A stretch of DNA of 64,000 nt, from NCBI RefSeq assembly GCF_900115305.1, contig NZ_FOVW01000008.1, forward strand, positions 62,001-126,000, read 5' to 3'. Made by a program: the position numbers and the translations under genes. Shown in pieces: positions 33,431-41,590 of this stretch. Within the stretch, counting starts at the first letter, position 1. Every line of letters begins with the position of its first letter. This stretch comes from Algoriphagus ornithinivorans (lineage in GTDB: Bacteria; Bacteroidota; Bacteroidia; Cytophagales; Cyclobacteriaceae). Under the pieces are notes generated by a model. The model had not been told where the DNA came from. It did not search any database and saw only the letters and a program-made list of their open reading frames with translations.

Positions 33431-34882
33431 CTATGGCTCATCCACTTTCCGAATAGGCATTCTTGCATCTGTATCAATTAACCATTGATCAAGCTTTGCC
33501 TGAAGTTCATTTGCTATTGCAGGCTCTTCATTGAAAAGATTATTTTTTTCCTCTCGATCATTAGCCAAATTATATAACTCATCCATGCCGGGCTCATAAT
33601 AATGGATCAATTTCCAATCTCCGGAGCGAATTATGGAATAAGGAATGACTATAGTCTCCCGATAATGAGGAAAATGCCAAAATAAATCCCTTTCTGCCAG
33701 TTCCGCTTTCCCTGTAAGAAGCCCTTTTAAGCTTTTTCCCTCCAATTCTGAATCAGATGATTTAAGACCGACAAATTCCAAAATTGTCGGAATCCAGTCC
33801 ATAGTAATGATCGGGGCTTCAATTTCCTTTCCCTGAGGGATAATTCCCGGAAGACTGACTATGGTCGGAACTCGTATTCCTCCTTCGTAAGGAAAGCCTT
33901 TTTGAGACCTAAGACCCAGATTTACGGTAACTGGCTTATCTGGATTTCCTATCAAACCTCCATTGTCAGAGGTAAAAATCAAAAGCGTATTTTCTCTCAG
34001 TCCTTTCTCGTTTAAGTACTCCATCAACTTCCCGATATTGAAATCCAGATTTTCGACCAAGGCTGCGTACTCTGGGTTCCTTTGAACCCCCTTTTCTTTT
34101 TCTTCATACTTAGACACCAAATCGGGCGGGCCCATGATTGGGGTATGAACCGCATATGGAGCCCAATGCACAAAGAAAGGTTTCTCCTTATTTTCGATAA
34201 AATGGATCAATTCATCGCTTTCCCGATCCGTTAAAAATTCCCCTTTTTTTCGAGGAGGTAGATTTTTCATTTCATAATACTCCCTGGGCTGAGCAGCTTG
34301 ATACGGATCAAAATAACTCGGTGGCTGCCCTAAATCATTACCACCTATATTCACATCAAATCCTTGATTCTCGGGATGAAAGCCTTCCTCACCTAAATGC
34401 CACTTTCCTAAGTGTAATGTTTGATATCCTAGTTTTTTAATCCGTTCAGCTATGGTCTCCTCCTCCAAGGGAAGATATCCTTGAATCTTGGGAGTTTTCA
34501 AAGGCCTTCCCTCAAATTCTTCATATTCTCCAAGTTCACCGGATGTAGAATAGCCTTGGAATTTTGCACGAATCCAATCTGTAATCCCTAATCTTGCTGG
34601 ATATTTTCCTGTCAAAAGTGCTGCTCTGGTAGGTGAACAAATCGCAGCTGCTGCATAGGAATTGGTAAATAGAGTCCCCTCTTGAGCAAGTCGATTTAAA
34701 TTGGGTGTTTCATAAAAGTCAGAACCAAATGGCTGAATATCTGCCCAGCCTAAATCATCTACATGGATTAAAATAATATTGAGTGGCTTTTCCTCGGGTT
34801 TAGTGCATGAAATCAAAAAAATAAGGAAGACAAAAGCCCAAGATCCTTTACCATCCACACAATCAAAATACCGTTTTTCCAT
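33431..34882 (-). CDS. Cys-type sulfatase, lipoprotein
   Basis: A 483-residue sulfatase of the alkaline-phosphatase superfamily (S1 type). The N-terminal hydrophobic segment ends in FLISC with lipid-accepting Cys26. The metal-binding IILIHVDDLGWADIQPFGS and the active-site motif ICSPTRAALLTGKYPAR are present, with Cys82 as the residue oxidised to formylglycine. Also seen are LHLGKWHLG, FFVHWAPYAVHTP and FTSDNGGLIGNPDKP. It probably desulfates a carbohydrate in the periplasm. No formylglycine-generating enzyme gene is in the window. The sugar isomerase-like and GMC genes upstream are on the same strand. Confidence 0.95.
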   Translation of the reverse strand: MEKRYFDCVDGKGSWAFVFLIFLISCTKPEEKPLNIILIHVDDLGWADIQPFGSDFYETPNLNRLAQEGTLFTNSYAAAAICSPTRAALLTGKYPARLGITDWIRAKFQGYSTSGELGEYEEFEGRPLKTPKIQGYLPLEEETIAERIKKLGYQTLHLGKWHLGEEGFHPENQGFDVNIGGNDLGQPPSYFDPYQAAQPREYYEMKNLPPRKKGEFLTDRESDELIHFIENKEKPFFVHWAPYAVHTPIMGPPDLVSKYEEKEKGVQRNPEYAALVENLDFNIGKLMEYLNEKGLRENTLLIFTSDNGGLIGNPDKPVTVNLGLRSQKGFPYEGGIRVPTIVSLPGIIPQGKEIEAPIITMDWIPTILEFVGLKSSDSELEGKSLKGLLTGKAELAERDLFWHFPHYRETIVIPYSIIRSGDWKLIHYYEPGMDELYNLANDREEKNNLFNEEPAIANELQAKLDQWLIDTDARMPIRKVDEP

Positions 34883-35042
34883 TTATCATACTTATAAAAT
34901 CAATTCATATTAAATCCCTAACCTTTTGGTTTGAGTGGCGTAAAAACGAACAAAGCTTTAATTGCTTAATTCGGTTAATTACACTCAAAGTCAGGGGATA
35001 CGCAGGTGGGCCAATCTAGTTCCACCTGCCCTCTGCACCAAA

Positions 35043-35909
35043 TCAATACCTGAGTTCTCTCAAATACTGAATACTTTTTGGCAGGTTTTGGAGTTCTTTT
35101 TCGCTCTCGTCCTCAATGAACATGTGCTTGATCCCAATCTTATTGGATTCTCTTAGAATACCGGGTATATCCAACTCACCGTTACCTAAAGGGACATCAT
35201 TTTCATGACCAGTTAATCCAGTCATATCTTTCGGAGCTCCTTTTCGAAAGTCTTTTAAGTGCAAAGAGACCCATCGGTCTCCGTATTTTTTCAAAAGAGC
35301 AACAGGATCTCCTCCACCAAAATGCGTCCACATCACATCCATTTGAAGAGAGACATATGCTGGATTAGTATTTTCAACCAAATAATCGAAAAGAGTTCCT
35401 TTTCCATAAGGCTGAAATTCATAACCATGTACATGATATTTAAATGTGATCCCATTCTCTTTAAGCACTTTTCCTCCCTCGTTAAAAGCTTTGATAGCTC
35501 TATCAGCATCTTCTTTGGAAAAAGCTCCTCTTTTATGGGGAATCCATGCACACATCACATACTTAGCTCCCAGCTCCTTTGCCTTGTCCGCGACAGCTTG
35601 AGGATCTGACTCCAAAGCTTCAAAGCCAGTTCCGGTAGAAGGAATACTAATTCCTCTATCGGCCAACATTTTCTTGAAATCTGCAGGATCGACTCCTTGA
35701 GGAGCTCCGCCTTCATATTCTTTGAAACCAATACTCTGAATGATATCCAAAGTCTCTGGCACACCGTTTTTCCATTGGTTCCGAAATGTATAAGAAGCTA
35801 TACCCAAGGGAACTTGAAACATGGGATCACCTTTCTTTTGAGCAGATACCTTCGTAGGAATTAAATTCCAAGCCATAGCAAGGAACAACAAGCTTATAAT
35901 ATTTTTCAT
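35043..35909 (-). CDS. exported sugar phosphate isomerase/epimerase-like TIM-barrel protein
   Basis: A 288-residue protein of the xylose-isomerase-like/AP-endonuclease-2 TIM-barrel family. The ATG at 35909 gives a Sec signal (MKNIISLLFLAMAWNLIPTKVSAQ); the frame from 35963 would bury it. Motifs include PLGIASYTFRNQW, AKYVMCAWIPHKRG, KYHVHGYEFQPYGKGTLFDYL, SLQMDVMWTHFGGGDP, WVSLHLKDF and KHMFIEDESE, with metal-ligand His/Asp/Glu positions kept. The exported location and the GMC gene next to it suggest action on a free, oxidised sugar and not on a phosphate ester. A paralogue lies at 44597-45421. Confidence 0.88.
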   Translation of the reverse strand: MKNIISLLFLAMAWNLIPTKVSAQKKGDPMFQVPLGIASYTFRNQWKNGVPETLDIIQSIGFKEYEGGAPQGVDPADFKKMLADRGISIPSTGTGFEALESDPQAVADKAKELGAKYVMCAWIPHKRGAFSKEDADRAIKAFNEGGKVLKENGITFKYHVHGYEFQPYGKGTLFDYLVENTNPAYVSLQMDVMWTHFGGGDPVALLKKYGDRWVSLHLKDFRKGAPKDMTGLTGHENDVPLGNGELDIPGILRESNKIGIKHMFIEDESEKELQNLPKSIQYLRELRY

Positions 35910-36010
35910 AGGACTTAGGTTGAGATTTTGGGTTATTTTGAGACTTTCACAGCCAATACTCAATCGTGAAATGATTCTATGCTCAATTCAAGATTTGAAT
36001 TTTCTACAGA

Positions 36011-37714
36011 TTACAAATTCATTTTTTTCAACTCATCCACAGCATGGTTAGCGGCTCTGGCAGTTAAAGTCATAAACATTAATGTAGGATTCTGAGTACT
36101 GGTGCTGGTCATGCAGGCACCATCTGTAACAAAGACATTTGGGCAGGCATGCAACTGATTATGTTTGTTCAGTAAGGAGGTCTTAGGATCTTTCCCCATT
36201 CTAACTCCTCCCATTTCGTGGATATCTGATCCTGGAGGTGCTTGGGAGTCAGAAACGGCAATATTGGTAAAGCCCATACGCTCAAACATCTCTGTTTGCT
36301 GTTCTAAGAAATCCTTTGTCATTTTATCATCATTTTCGGTCCACTCTACAGACATGACAATTTTAGGAGTTCCATACTTATCGGTTTCAGTATCGCTTAA
36401 GCGCATATGATTGCTTTCAACAGGAACCATTTCCCCTTGCATCCAAGCTGACATGGTCCAAGGTCCATGTTCTTGGTTCAAGAGATTATCCCGTAACTGA
36501 TGCCCGATCACATCTGTATCGGAAGTCATACCTCTGCCACCAGCCATTCCGATAGCATAGCCTCTTAAAAAGTCAGTATCCTGTTTGAAGACATTTCTAA
36601 ACCGGGGAACATAAGCGTGTCCAGGATGTCTACCTTCTGTAGCTTTATCTTGAAAGCCTTCAAAAGTTGCAAAACCCTTCCCTCTATAATTATGACAGGC
36701 CATAAATTTACCCATCAACCCATTATCATTCCCTAATCCATTCGGGAAGCGGCTGGATTTGGAATTCAAGAGAATGGCATTGGAATTAATTGTGGAAGCA
36801 TTGACAAAAACTATCTTGGAATAAAATTCCATAGCCTCCTTCGTGTTTCTATCAATTATCCTTACACCGATAGCTCTGCCTTTCTCCTCATCGTAAAGAA
36901 TTGATTCTACCACTGCATCCGGGCGAACGGTCAGGTTTCCTGTTTTTTCAGCCCAAGGTAAGGTGGATGCATTTGCGGAAAAATATCCTCCATAAACACA
37001 GCCTCGATTACACATATTTTGATGCTGGCACTTATTTCTTCCTTGTTGTTTATGGATTTCTTGAGGGTCGGTCAAATGCGCACATCTACCCTGGATTAGA
37101 TGTCTATTGCCATACATGCTTTTTAATTGCTCAGCATAATATTTCTCTATGCAACTCAATTCAAACCCGGGCTGTACAATTTGATCTGGCAATTCCGGCA
37201 AGCCGTCACGGCTACCTGCAAAACCAACAAACTTTTCTACATAGCTATACCATGGCTCTAAATCTTGATATCTAATAGGCCAATCCACTGCATAACCATC
37301 TCTACCCGGCCCTTCCAAATCATAATCGGACCATCTCTGAGTTCCTCTTGCCCAAAGCAGAGACTTCCCACCTACATGATATCCTCTAAACCAACGAAAG
37401 GGCTTCTCCTCTATATACGGCTGTTCATCCTCAGCCAAAGCCCAATGCATGGTCTCTTCCCTTCCCCATCGGGCGGCACCTACTCCAGATCTTTTTTCTA
37501 TGGGAACAGTTCCTCTAAACTCAAATTCCCAAGGAGCCTTGGAGGCTGTTGGATAATCTTCTATATGGCGAACCATTCTTCCACGCTCTAGTACTAGGGT
37601 TTTGAGTCCTTTCTCACAGAGTTCTTTGGCAGCCCATCCTCCACTTGCTCCAGAACCGATTACGATTGCATCATAGGAGTTTTGTTGCTTGGCTTTTAGG
37701 TTTAGGTTTGACAT
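36011..37714 (-). CDS. GMC-family FAD oxidoreductase
   Basis: A 567-residue flavoprotein of the glucose-methanol-choline type. The FAD-binding motif is DAIVIGSGASGGWAAKELCEKGLKTLVLERG near residue 15. It has RWFRGYHVGGKSLLWARGTQRW, the CNRGCVYGGYFSANASTLPWAEKTGNLTV region, SDSQAPPGSDIHEMGGVRMG with the catalytic His, and VTDGACMTSTSTQNPTLMFMTLTARAA at the end. Such enzymes oxidise sugars, often 3- or 2-position hydroxyls, and in Bacteroidota are usually paired with a small gluconate-2-dehydrogenase-subunit-3-like gene. I see no such partner here. No signal peptide is visible. Confidence 0.93.
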   Translation of the reverse strand: MSNLNLKAKQQNSYDAIVIGSGASGGWAAKELCEKGLKTLVLERGRMVRHIEDYPTASKAPWEFEFRGTVPIEKRSGVGAARWGREETMHWALAEDEQPYIEEKPFRWFRGYHVGGKSLLWARGTQRWSDYDLEGPGRDGYAVDWPIRYQDLEPWYSYVEKFVGFAGSRDGLPELPDQIVQPGFELSCIEKYYAEQLKSMYGNRHLIQGRCAHLTDPQEIHKQQGRNKCQHQNMCNRGCVYGGYFSANASTLPWAEKTGNLTVRPDAVVESILYDEEKGRAIGVRIIDRNTKEAMEFYSKIVFVNASTINSNAILLNSKSSRFPNGLGNDNGLMGKFMACHNYRGKGFATFEGFQDKATEGRHPGHAYVPRFRNVFKQDTDFLRGYAIGMAGGRGMTSDTDVIGHQLRDNLLNQEHGPWTMSAWMQGEMVPVESNHMRLSDTETDKYGTPKIVMSVEWTENDDKMTKDFLEQQTEMFERMGFTNIAVSDSQAPPGSDIHEMGGVRMGKDPKTSLLNKHNQLHACPNVFVTDGACMTSTSTQNPTLMFMTLTARAANHAVDELKKMNL

Positions 37715-37984
37715 GTTAATTGGGTTGGATAATATTTGGTTGAAAAAACCAATTAGTACTGAAATCTACCAGACAATAGCATACAAAAGGTAGGAAATTG
37801 CTTTAAATAAAATAAAAAGAAAGAAGATTATCTCTCCTCGATCGGCAAGCCAAATTTCATTTGATAAATGGAACGGAAGACCTAAGCCAAAAGCTTGCAT
37901 TAATGGAAACTCAATGCTCCCTTCATGCATGTTAATAGAATTTTTGAAAAAATGGATGCAAATAAATAGGACTCTCAAGAGGCT

Positions 37985-38027
37985 TAAAAACAAAAACGGG
38001 AAGCAATTTTTCAATTACCTCCCGTTT
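37985..38027 (-). terminator. leftward intrinsic terminator-like hairpin
   Basis: AAACGGGA (37994-38001) pairs with TCCCGTTT (38020-38027); read leftward the stem is followed by a T-rich tract (TTTTTGTTTTT). No gene reads into it from the right, so it may end a noncoding transcript through the repeat region. Confidence 0.55.
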
Positions 38028-38157
38028 CATAACTCAGAAATCGTAATCCCTGAACTATGCCAAGCTACAGTTACTAACTATCACCAGTTGCCCGGTTCAA
38101 AATTCTAAGATTGAATCATCTTCGAAAAGATTTGTCCCATTTGAATACTTCTGTAAT

Positions 38158-38497
38158 GCACTTCTGCAGTAACCTGTCTCAGAATCTCCCGTGAAGGAAA
38201 TACCATTCATGCCAAAAGCTTCGAAGAACTATTGAGGCTCTTCATCCTGGGCCGATCTGTTTTTGCACTTCTGCGGTTTTCCGTTGCAAACAACTGCATT
38301 TAAGCAATTATTCCTTTGTGCACGACTGCTTTATTCCGAAGAACTCAGCTTGCTGATTCACCAAGTTTACATTTCTGGAGTTGCCTCTTTCAACCGATCA
38401 CTTGCGCGTTCGATCCTTCATGCAATGGTTAGTCTTAAAGTTCAGAGACTTCGTAGACTTCAACATATCGTTTTTGGCACTTCTGCGGTTTTTCCGT
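38158..38497. repeat. degenerate ~106-bp tandem repeat with GCACTTCTGC core
   Basis: The 10-mer GCACTTCTGC starts at 38158, 38265 and 38477; a 7/10 match (ACATTTCTGG) starts at 38369. Spacings are 107, 104 and 108 bp. The copies at 38259 and 38470 are near identical over about 26 bp, extending both sides (GTTTTTG before, GGTTTTCCGT after). The copies at 38158 and 38477 share GTCTCAGA downstream. The core itself can fold (GCA-CTTC-TGC). The period is not a multiple of three and no long frame runs through, so this is not a protein repeat. Confidence 0.6.
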
Positions 38498-38557
38498 CTC
38501 AGACTTTCACCCGTTGGTGATTGCCCCTTCGCGCCCGATCTCAAAATTTCAAACTAG

Positions 38558-38580
38558 AATCCGGGGTCGTATCCCCGATT
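38558..38580. repeat. REP-like imperfect palindrome
   Basis: AATC and CGGGG arms (38558-38566) face CCCCG and GATT arms (38573-38580) around TCGTAT, with one bulged base. The layout resembles REP sequences mobilised by RAYT transposases, but no such gene is nearby and only one copy was noticed in this window. Confidence 0.45.
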
Positions 38581-38660
38581 ATTTATCTCTTACTTGGTTT
38601 AATAAAATTGGCTGAAAATCAGGGGAATTCCTACTTTTCATTCGATTATTTTCCCACAAT

Positions 38661-38723
38661 TTATCCCCATATTTATTAAGGGGAATTAGCGGTTTATCAA
38701 CATAAAATTGACACTTATACACA
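38661..38723 (+). promoter_or_regulatory. cluster of three DnaA-box-like nonamers
   Basis: TTATCCCCA (38661), TTATCAACA (38694) and TTATACACA (38715) all point the same way, with start-to-start spacings of 33 and 21 bp, close to whole helical turns. TTATACACA fits the box consensus TTATNCACA; the others have one or two mismatches. The sequence around them is AT-rich. It may be a replication-origin element or a DnaA-titrating/regulatory cluster; chance matches in AT-rich DNA are possible. Confidence 0.4.
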
Positions 38724-38920
38724 TCTTCAGGAATTTTATCCTATTCAGGGATCTCTAACACAAAATCTTATTCTACTCATCAGGAAAACTGTTTGAAACC
38801 AAAATAATTTCTATCCTACTTCGCTTAAAAAAACCGCGCAACTCACAGTCAATTTGGACCGACAATAGAACAAAATCATCTCTTATTAGCGATTTTAAAT
38901 TGGGAAGTTTAACTTTCATT

Positions 38921-39676
38921 ATGGAGCAATCTCAACCAAATGTAGGACTTTTTATTCCTTGCTATGTTGACCAATTTTATCCTCAGGTAGGAAAAGCAAC
39001 GCTGGAAATATTAGAAAAGCTAAACTGTAAAGTTTCCTACCCTTTAGATCAAACTTGTTGTGGACAGCCATTAGCGAATTCGGGCTATGAAAGAGAAACC
39101 AAAGAATCTTGTCAGCAATTTCTTAACTCATTTCTTAAGTTTGATTATATAGTTGCTCCCACCGGAAGCTGTGTTCACCATATCAAGGAGAGATACTCCA
39201 AAATATTGAATGCCCCAGAACTTCAACCTTCACTCAATTCAAAAATTTTTGAGCTGACAGAGTTTCTTCATGATATCCTTAAAGTAGAGCTCCAAGGTAC
39301 TTTCAGACACAAAATTGGCTACCATGCATCCTGTCATGCTTTAAGAGGTTTGAGGCTCTCGAAATCCAGTGAGGTCAATACAGCACCCTTCGATAAAGTG
39401 AAAAGCCTCTTTGAAAAAGTGGAAGGGCTGGAGTGGTCCCAACTTCAAAGAAGTGATGAATGCTGTGGCTTTGGCGGAACCTTTTCTGTAAAAGAAGAAG
39501 CAATTTCCCTTTCCATGGGAAAAGATCGCTTGGCAGACCATCATGAAGCAGGCACTGAAATTCTAACAGCAACAGACATGTCCTGCTTGATGCATTTAAA
39601 AGGGTTGGCTGATAAAAAACAAAGCACCCTTCCTATTATGCATTTAGCTGAAATCATCAATCAAATCATCTCATGA
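38921..39676 (+). CDS. lutA: L-lactate utilisation complex, CCG-domain Fe-S subunit
   Basis: A 251-residue cytoplasmic protein, LutA/LldE type. Two cysteine-rich CCG domains are visible: the first around CYVDQF...LDQTCCGQPLANSGY, the second around YHASCHALRG...RSDECCGFGGTFSVK. The ATG at 38921 (MEQSQPNVGLFIPCYVDQF) is preferred over a TTG seven codons upstream. With LutB and LutC it forms the iron-sulfur L-lactate dehydrogenase that oxidises lactate to pyruvate. The stop overlaps the lutB start by 4 bp. The gene follows the 1.2-kb noncoding block, so its promoter lies there. Confidence 0.93.
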   Translation: MEQSQPNVGLFIPCYVDQFYPQVGKATLEILEKLNCKVSYPLDQTCCGQPLANSGYERETKESCQQFLNSFLKFDYIVAPTGSCVHHIKERYSKILNAPELQPSLNSKIFELTEFLHDILKVELQGTFRHKIGYHASCHALRGLRLSKSSEVNTAPFDKVKSLFEKVEGLEWSQLQRSDECCGFGGTFSVKEEAISLSMGKDRLADHHEAGTEILTATDMSCLMHLKGLADKKQSTLPIMHLAEIINQIIS

Positions 39677-41040
39677 GCCATTCAAAAGCATCAACCGATT
39701 TCCTCAGAAACACGGAACATGCCAAATGGCATGATGAAACTCTCTGGATGATTCGAGAAAAAAGAGATCTAGCCAGTCAAAAAGTCCCGGAATGGGAAAA
39801 TCTCAGAACACTGGCATCTTCTATCAAAGAACATGTGCTTTCAAATTTAGACCAACTTCTTCTGGAATTTGAAGCCAATGCCACGAAAAATGGAATTCAA
39901 GTTCATTGGGCAAAAGATGCCCAAGAGCATAATCAAATCGTCTTAGATATTTTAAAAAAGCAGTCTTGCGCTCAAGTGGTAAAGAGCAAATCTATTCTCA
40001 CTGAGGAATGCCATCTCAACCCATTTCTGGAGAAAAATGGGATTGAGGTAATTGACACCGATCTAGGGGAAAGGATTGTGCAGTTTCTCCATCAGCCACC
40101 CAGTCATATTGTATTGCCGGCCATCCATTTAAAGAAAAGAGATATTTCCGAACTCTTCCACCAAAAACTCCAAACTGAAAAGGGAAACGAAGATCCTTAT
40201 TATTTAACCCAAGCAGCAAGAACTCATTTAAGAGAGAAATTTCTAAAGGCCAAAGTTGCTATCACCGGAGTCAATTTTGGGATAGCAGAAACAGGTGAAT
40301 TTGTCGTCTGCACCAACGAAGGAAATGCAGATATGGGCGTCCATTTGGCAGACGTTCACATTGCCTGCATGGGTATTGAAAAATTAATTCCCAGGAGAAA
40401 TGATTTGGGAGTTTTTTTGAGGTTACTGGCTCGTTCTGCCACAGGACAAGCTATCACAAATTATACTTCTCACTTTAGAGGTCCAGAAAAGGGGAAGCAA
40501 ATTCATTTAATCTTGGTGGACAATGGCAGAACAGAACAATTAGGGAGAGAGAAATTCAGAAACTCCCTCAAATGCATTCGTTGCGGTGCTTGTATGAACA
40601 CCTGCCCAATTTACAGAAGAAGCGGGGGTTTTAGCTATCAAAGTACTGTTCCAGGTCCAATAGGTTCCATCCTATCTCCAGGATTGGATTTGAAAAAATA
40701 CAGCTCCCTTCCTTTTGCATCCACTCTTTGTGGCAGTTGTACGGATGTTTGCCCAGTTAAAATCAATATCCACGAACAACTCTATGAATGGAGGCAAGAA
40801 ATCACCAAAGCCAATCCAAATCATGCAGAAATCTTAAGCATGAAATTAGCCAGTGGGATTTTTAAAAGCCCGCTAGCCTACAGGATCTCGGGAATCCTGA
40901 TGCGTAAACTCATTAAAAATTTGCCCGACTCATTAATATACAATCCTTGGAACGTTTGGGGAAAAGGAAGAAAGCTACCAGAAACTCCTCAGGAGTCTTT
41001 CAGAAATTGGTATTTAAATCACAGGAATAATGAGCAGTAG
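39673..41040 (+). CDS. lutB: L-lactate utilisation complex, ferredoxin-type Fe-S subunit
   Basis: A 455-residue LutB/LldF protein. The N-terminal LUD domain (about 65-300) includes VKSKSILTEECHLNPFLEKNGIEVIDTDLGERIVQ and GVNFGIAETGEFVVCTNEGN. The ferredoxin-like domain carries CIRCGACMNTCP (about 301-312) and CGSCTDVCPVKI (about 353-363), two [4Fe-4S] motifs. A C-terminal LutB tail follows. The ATGA overlap with lutA and the 11-bp overlap with lutC show tight coupling of the operon. Confidence 0.95.
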   Translation: MSHSKASTDFLRNTEHAKWHDETLWMIREKRDLASQKVPEWENLRTLASSIKEHVLSNLDQLLLEFEANATKNGIQVHWAKDAQEHNQIVLDILKKQSCAQVVKSKSILTEECHLNPFLEKNGIEVIDTDLGERIVQFLHQPPSHIVLPAIHLKKRDISELFHQKLQTEKGNEDPYYLTQAARTHLREKFLKAKVAITGVNFGIAETGEFVVCTNEGNADMGVHLADVHIACMGIEKLIPRRNDLGVFLRLLARSATGQAITNYTSHFRGPEKGKQIHLILVDNGRTEQLGREKFRNSLKCIRCGACMNTCPIYRRSGGFSYQSTVPGPIGSILSPGLDLKKYSSLPFASTLCGSCTDVCPVKINIHEQLYEWRQEITKANPNHAEILSMKLASGIFKSPLAYRISGILMRKLIKNLPDSLIYNPWNVWGKGRKLPETPQESFRNWYLNHRNNEQ

Positions 41041-41590
41041 ACAAGAAATTCTCGAAAAAATTCAGCAACTCAGGCTGGACCAAACCGAACTTCCCACAAT
41101 TCCTGAATTTAAAAATCCCATAAACACTGAAGAGGAATTTAAAGCATCAATTGAGGCAAATAAAGGGGAGGTTATTTCTCAGGAAAAACTTATGTCGTGG
41201 ATTTCTGAATCCGGTTTTCAGAAAATCCTAAATTTCTCTCAACTCATTAACCTAAATACTACTTATGCTAGGATTGATGATGCTCACGAACTAGACCAAC
41301 TTCAAGTTGCAATAATCGATGGTCAATTTGGCGTAGGGGAAAATGGCGCAATCTGGATCACCAATGAACAAGTTCCATTTCGAGCCATTCCATTTATTAC
41401 AGAGCATTTGGTAATAGTGCTTCCCAAAAATGAAATTGTACCTACCATGCATCAGGCCTACATTAAAACCTCAAGTCAAAGCTACAGCTTTGGTTTATTT
41501 ATAGCAGGACCTTCGAAAACAGCGGATATAGAACAATCACTCGTAATAGGAGCTCACGGTGCGAAAAGTCTGAGGGTTGTGTTAGTTTAG
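41030..41590 (+). CDS. lutC: L-lactate utilisation complex, LUD-domain subunit
   Basis: A 186-residue LutC/LldG protein with a C-terminal LUD domain: VAIIDGQFGVGENGAIWITNEQ, AIPFITEHLVIVLPKNEIVPTMHQAY and SFGLFIAGPSKTADIEQSLVIGAHGAKSLRVVLV. It starts inside the end of lutB, and its stop overlaps the convergent kinase gene by 4 bp. No lactate permease (LutP) or LutR-type regulator is adjacent. Confidence 0.94.
   Translation: MSSRQEILEKIQQLRLDQTELPTIPEFKNPINTEEEFKASIEANKGEVISQEKLMSWISESGFQKILNFSQLINLNTTYARIDDAHELDQLQVAIIDGQFGVGENGAIWITNEQVPFRAIPFITEHLVIVLPKNEIVPTMHQAYIKTSSQSYSFGLFIAGPSKTADIEQSLVIGAHGAKSLRVVLV

Larger units (their letters stand above)
37715..38920. other. 1.2-kb intergenic block with repeats and hairpins, no convincing gene
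   Basis: This is the longest gene-free stretch in the window. Left to right it holds plain AT-rich sequence, a terminator-like hairpin reading leftward (37985-38027), an AGTTACTAACT palindrome near 38070, a degenerate repeat with ~106-bp period (38158-38497), a REP-like palindrome (38558-38580) and three DnaA-box-like nonamers (38661-38723). Short open frames such as 38263-38520 (+) and 37766-38014 (-) look accidental. A noncoding RNA transcribed leftward and ending at the hairpin is possible; no promoter box was found for it. Confidence 0.6.

Noticed and set aside
37766-38014. 82-codon minus-strand hydrophobic frame upstream of the GMC gene
   Set aside because: It overlaps the terminator-like hairpin, has no ribosome-binding site, and the hydrophobicity follows from AT richness.
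38158-38497. CRISPR-like array
   Set aside because: Repeats are degenerate, about 106 bp apart with no uniform spacer-repeat length, and no cas genes are present.
38263-38520. 85-codon plus-strand open frame in the repeat block
   Set aside because: It runs through ~106-bp repeats whose period is not a multiple of three, has no ribosome-binding site, and its composition resembles no protein family.
37985-38580. tmRNA, RNase P RNA, 6S or SRP RNA in the noncoding block
   Set aside because: None of the conserved cores I know (tmRNA acceptor end and tag, RNase P GAGGAAAGUCC, SRP GGAAGG loop) is visible.
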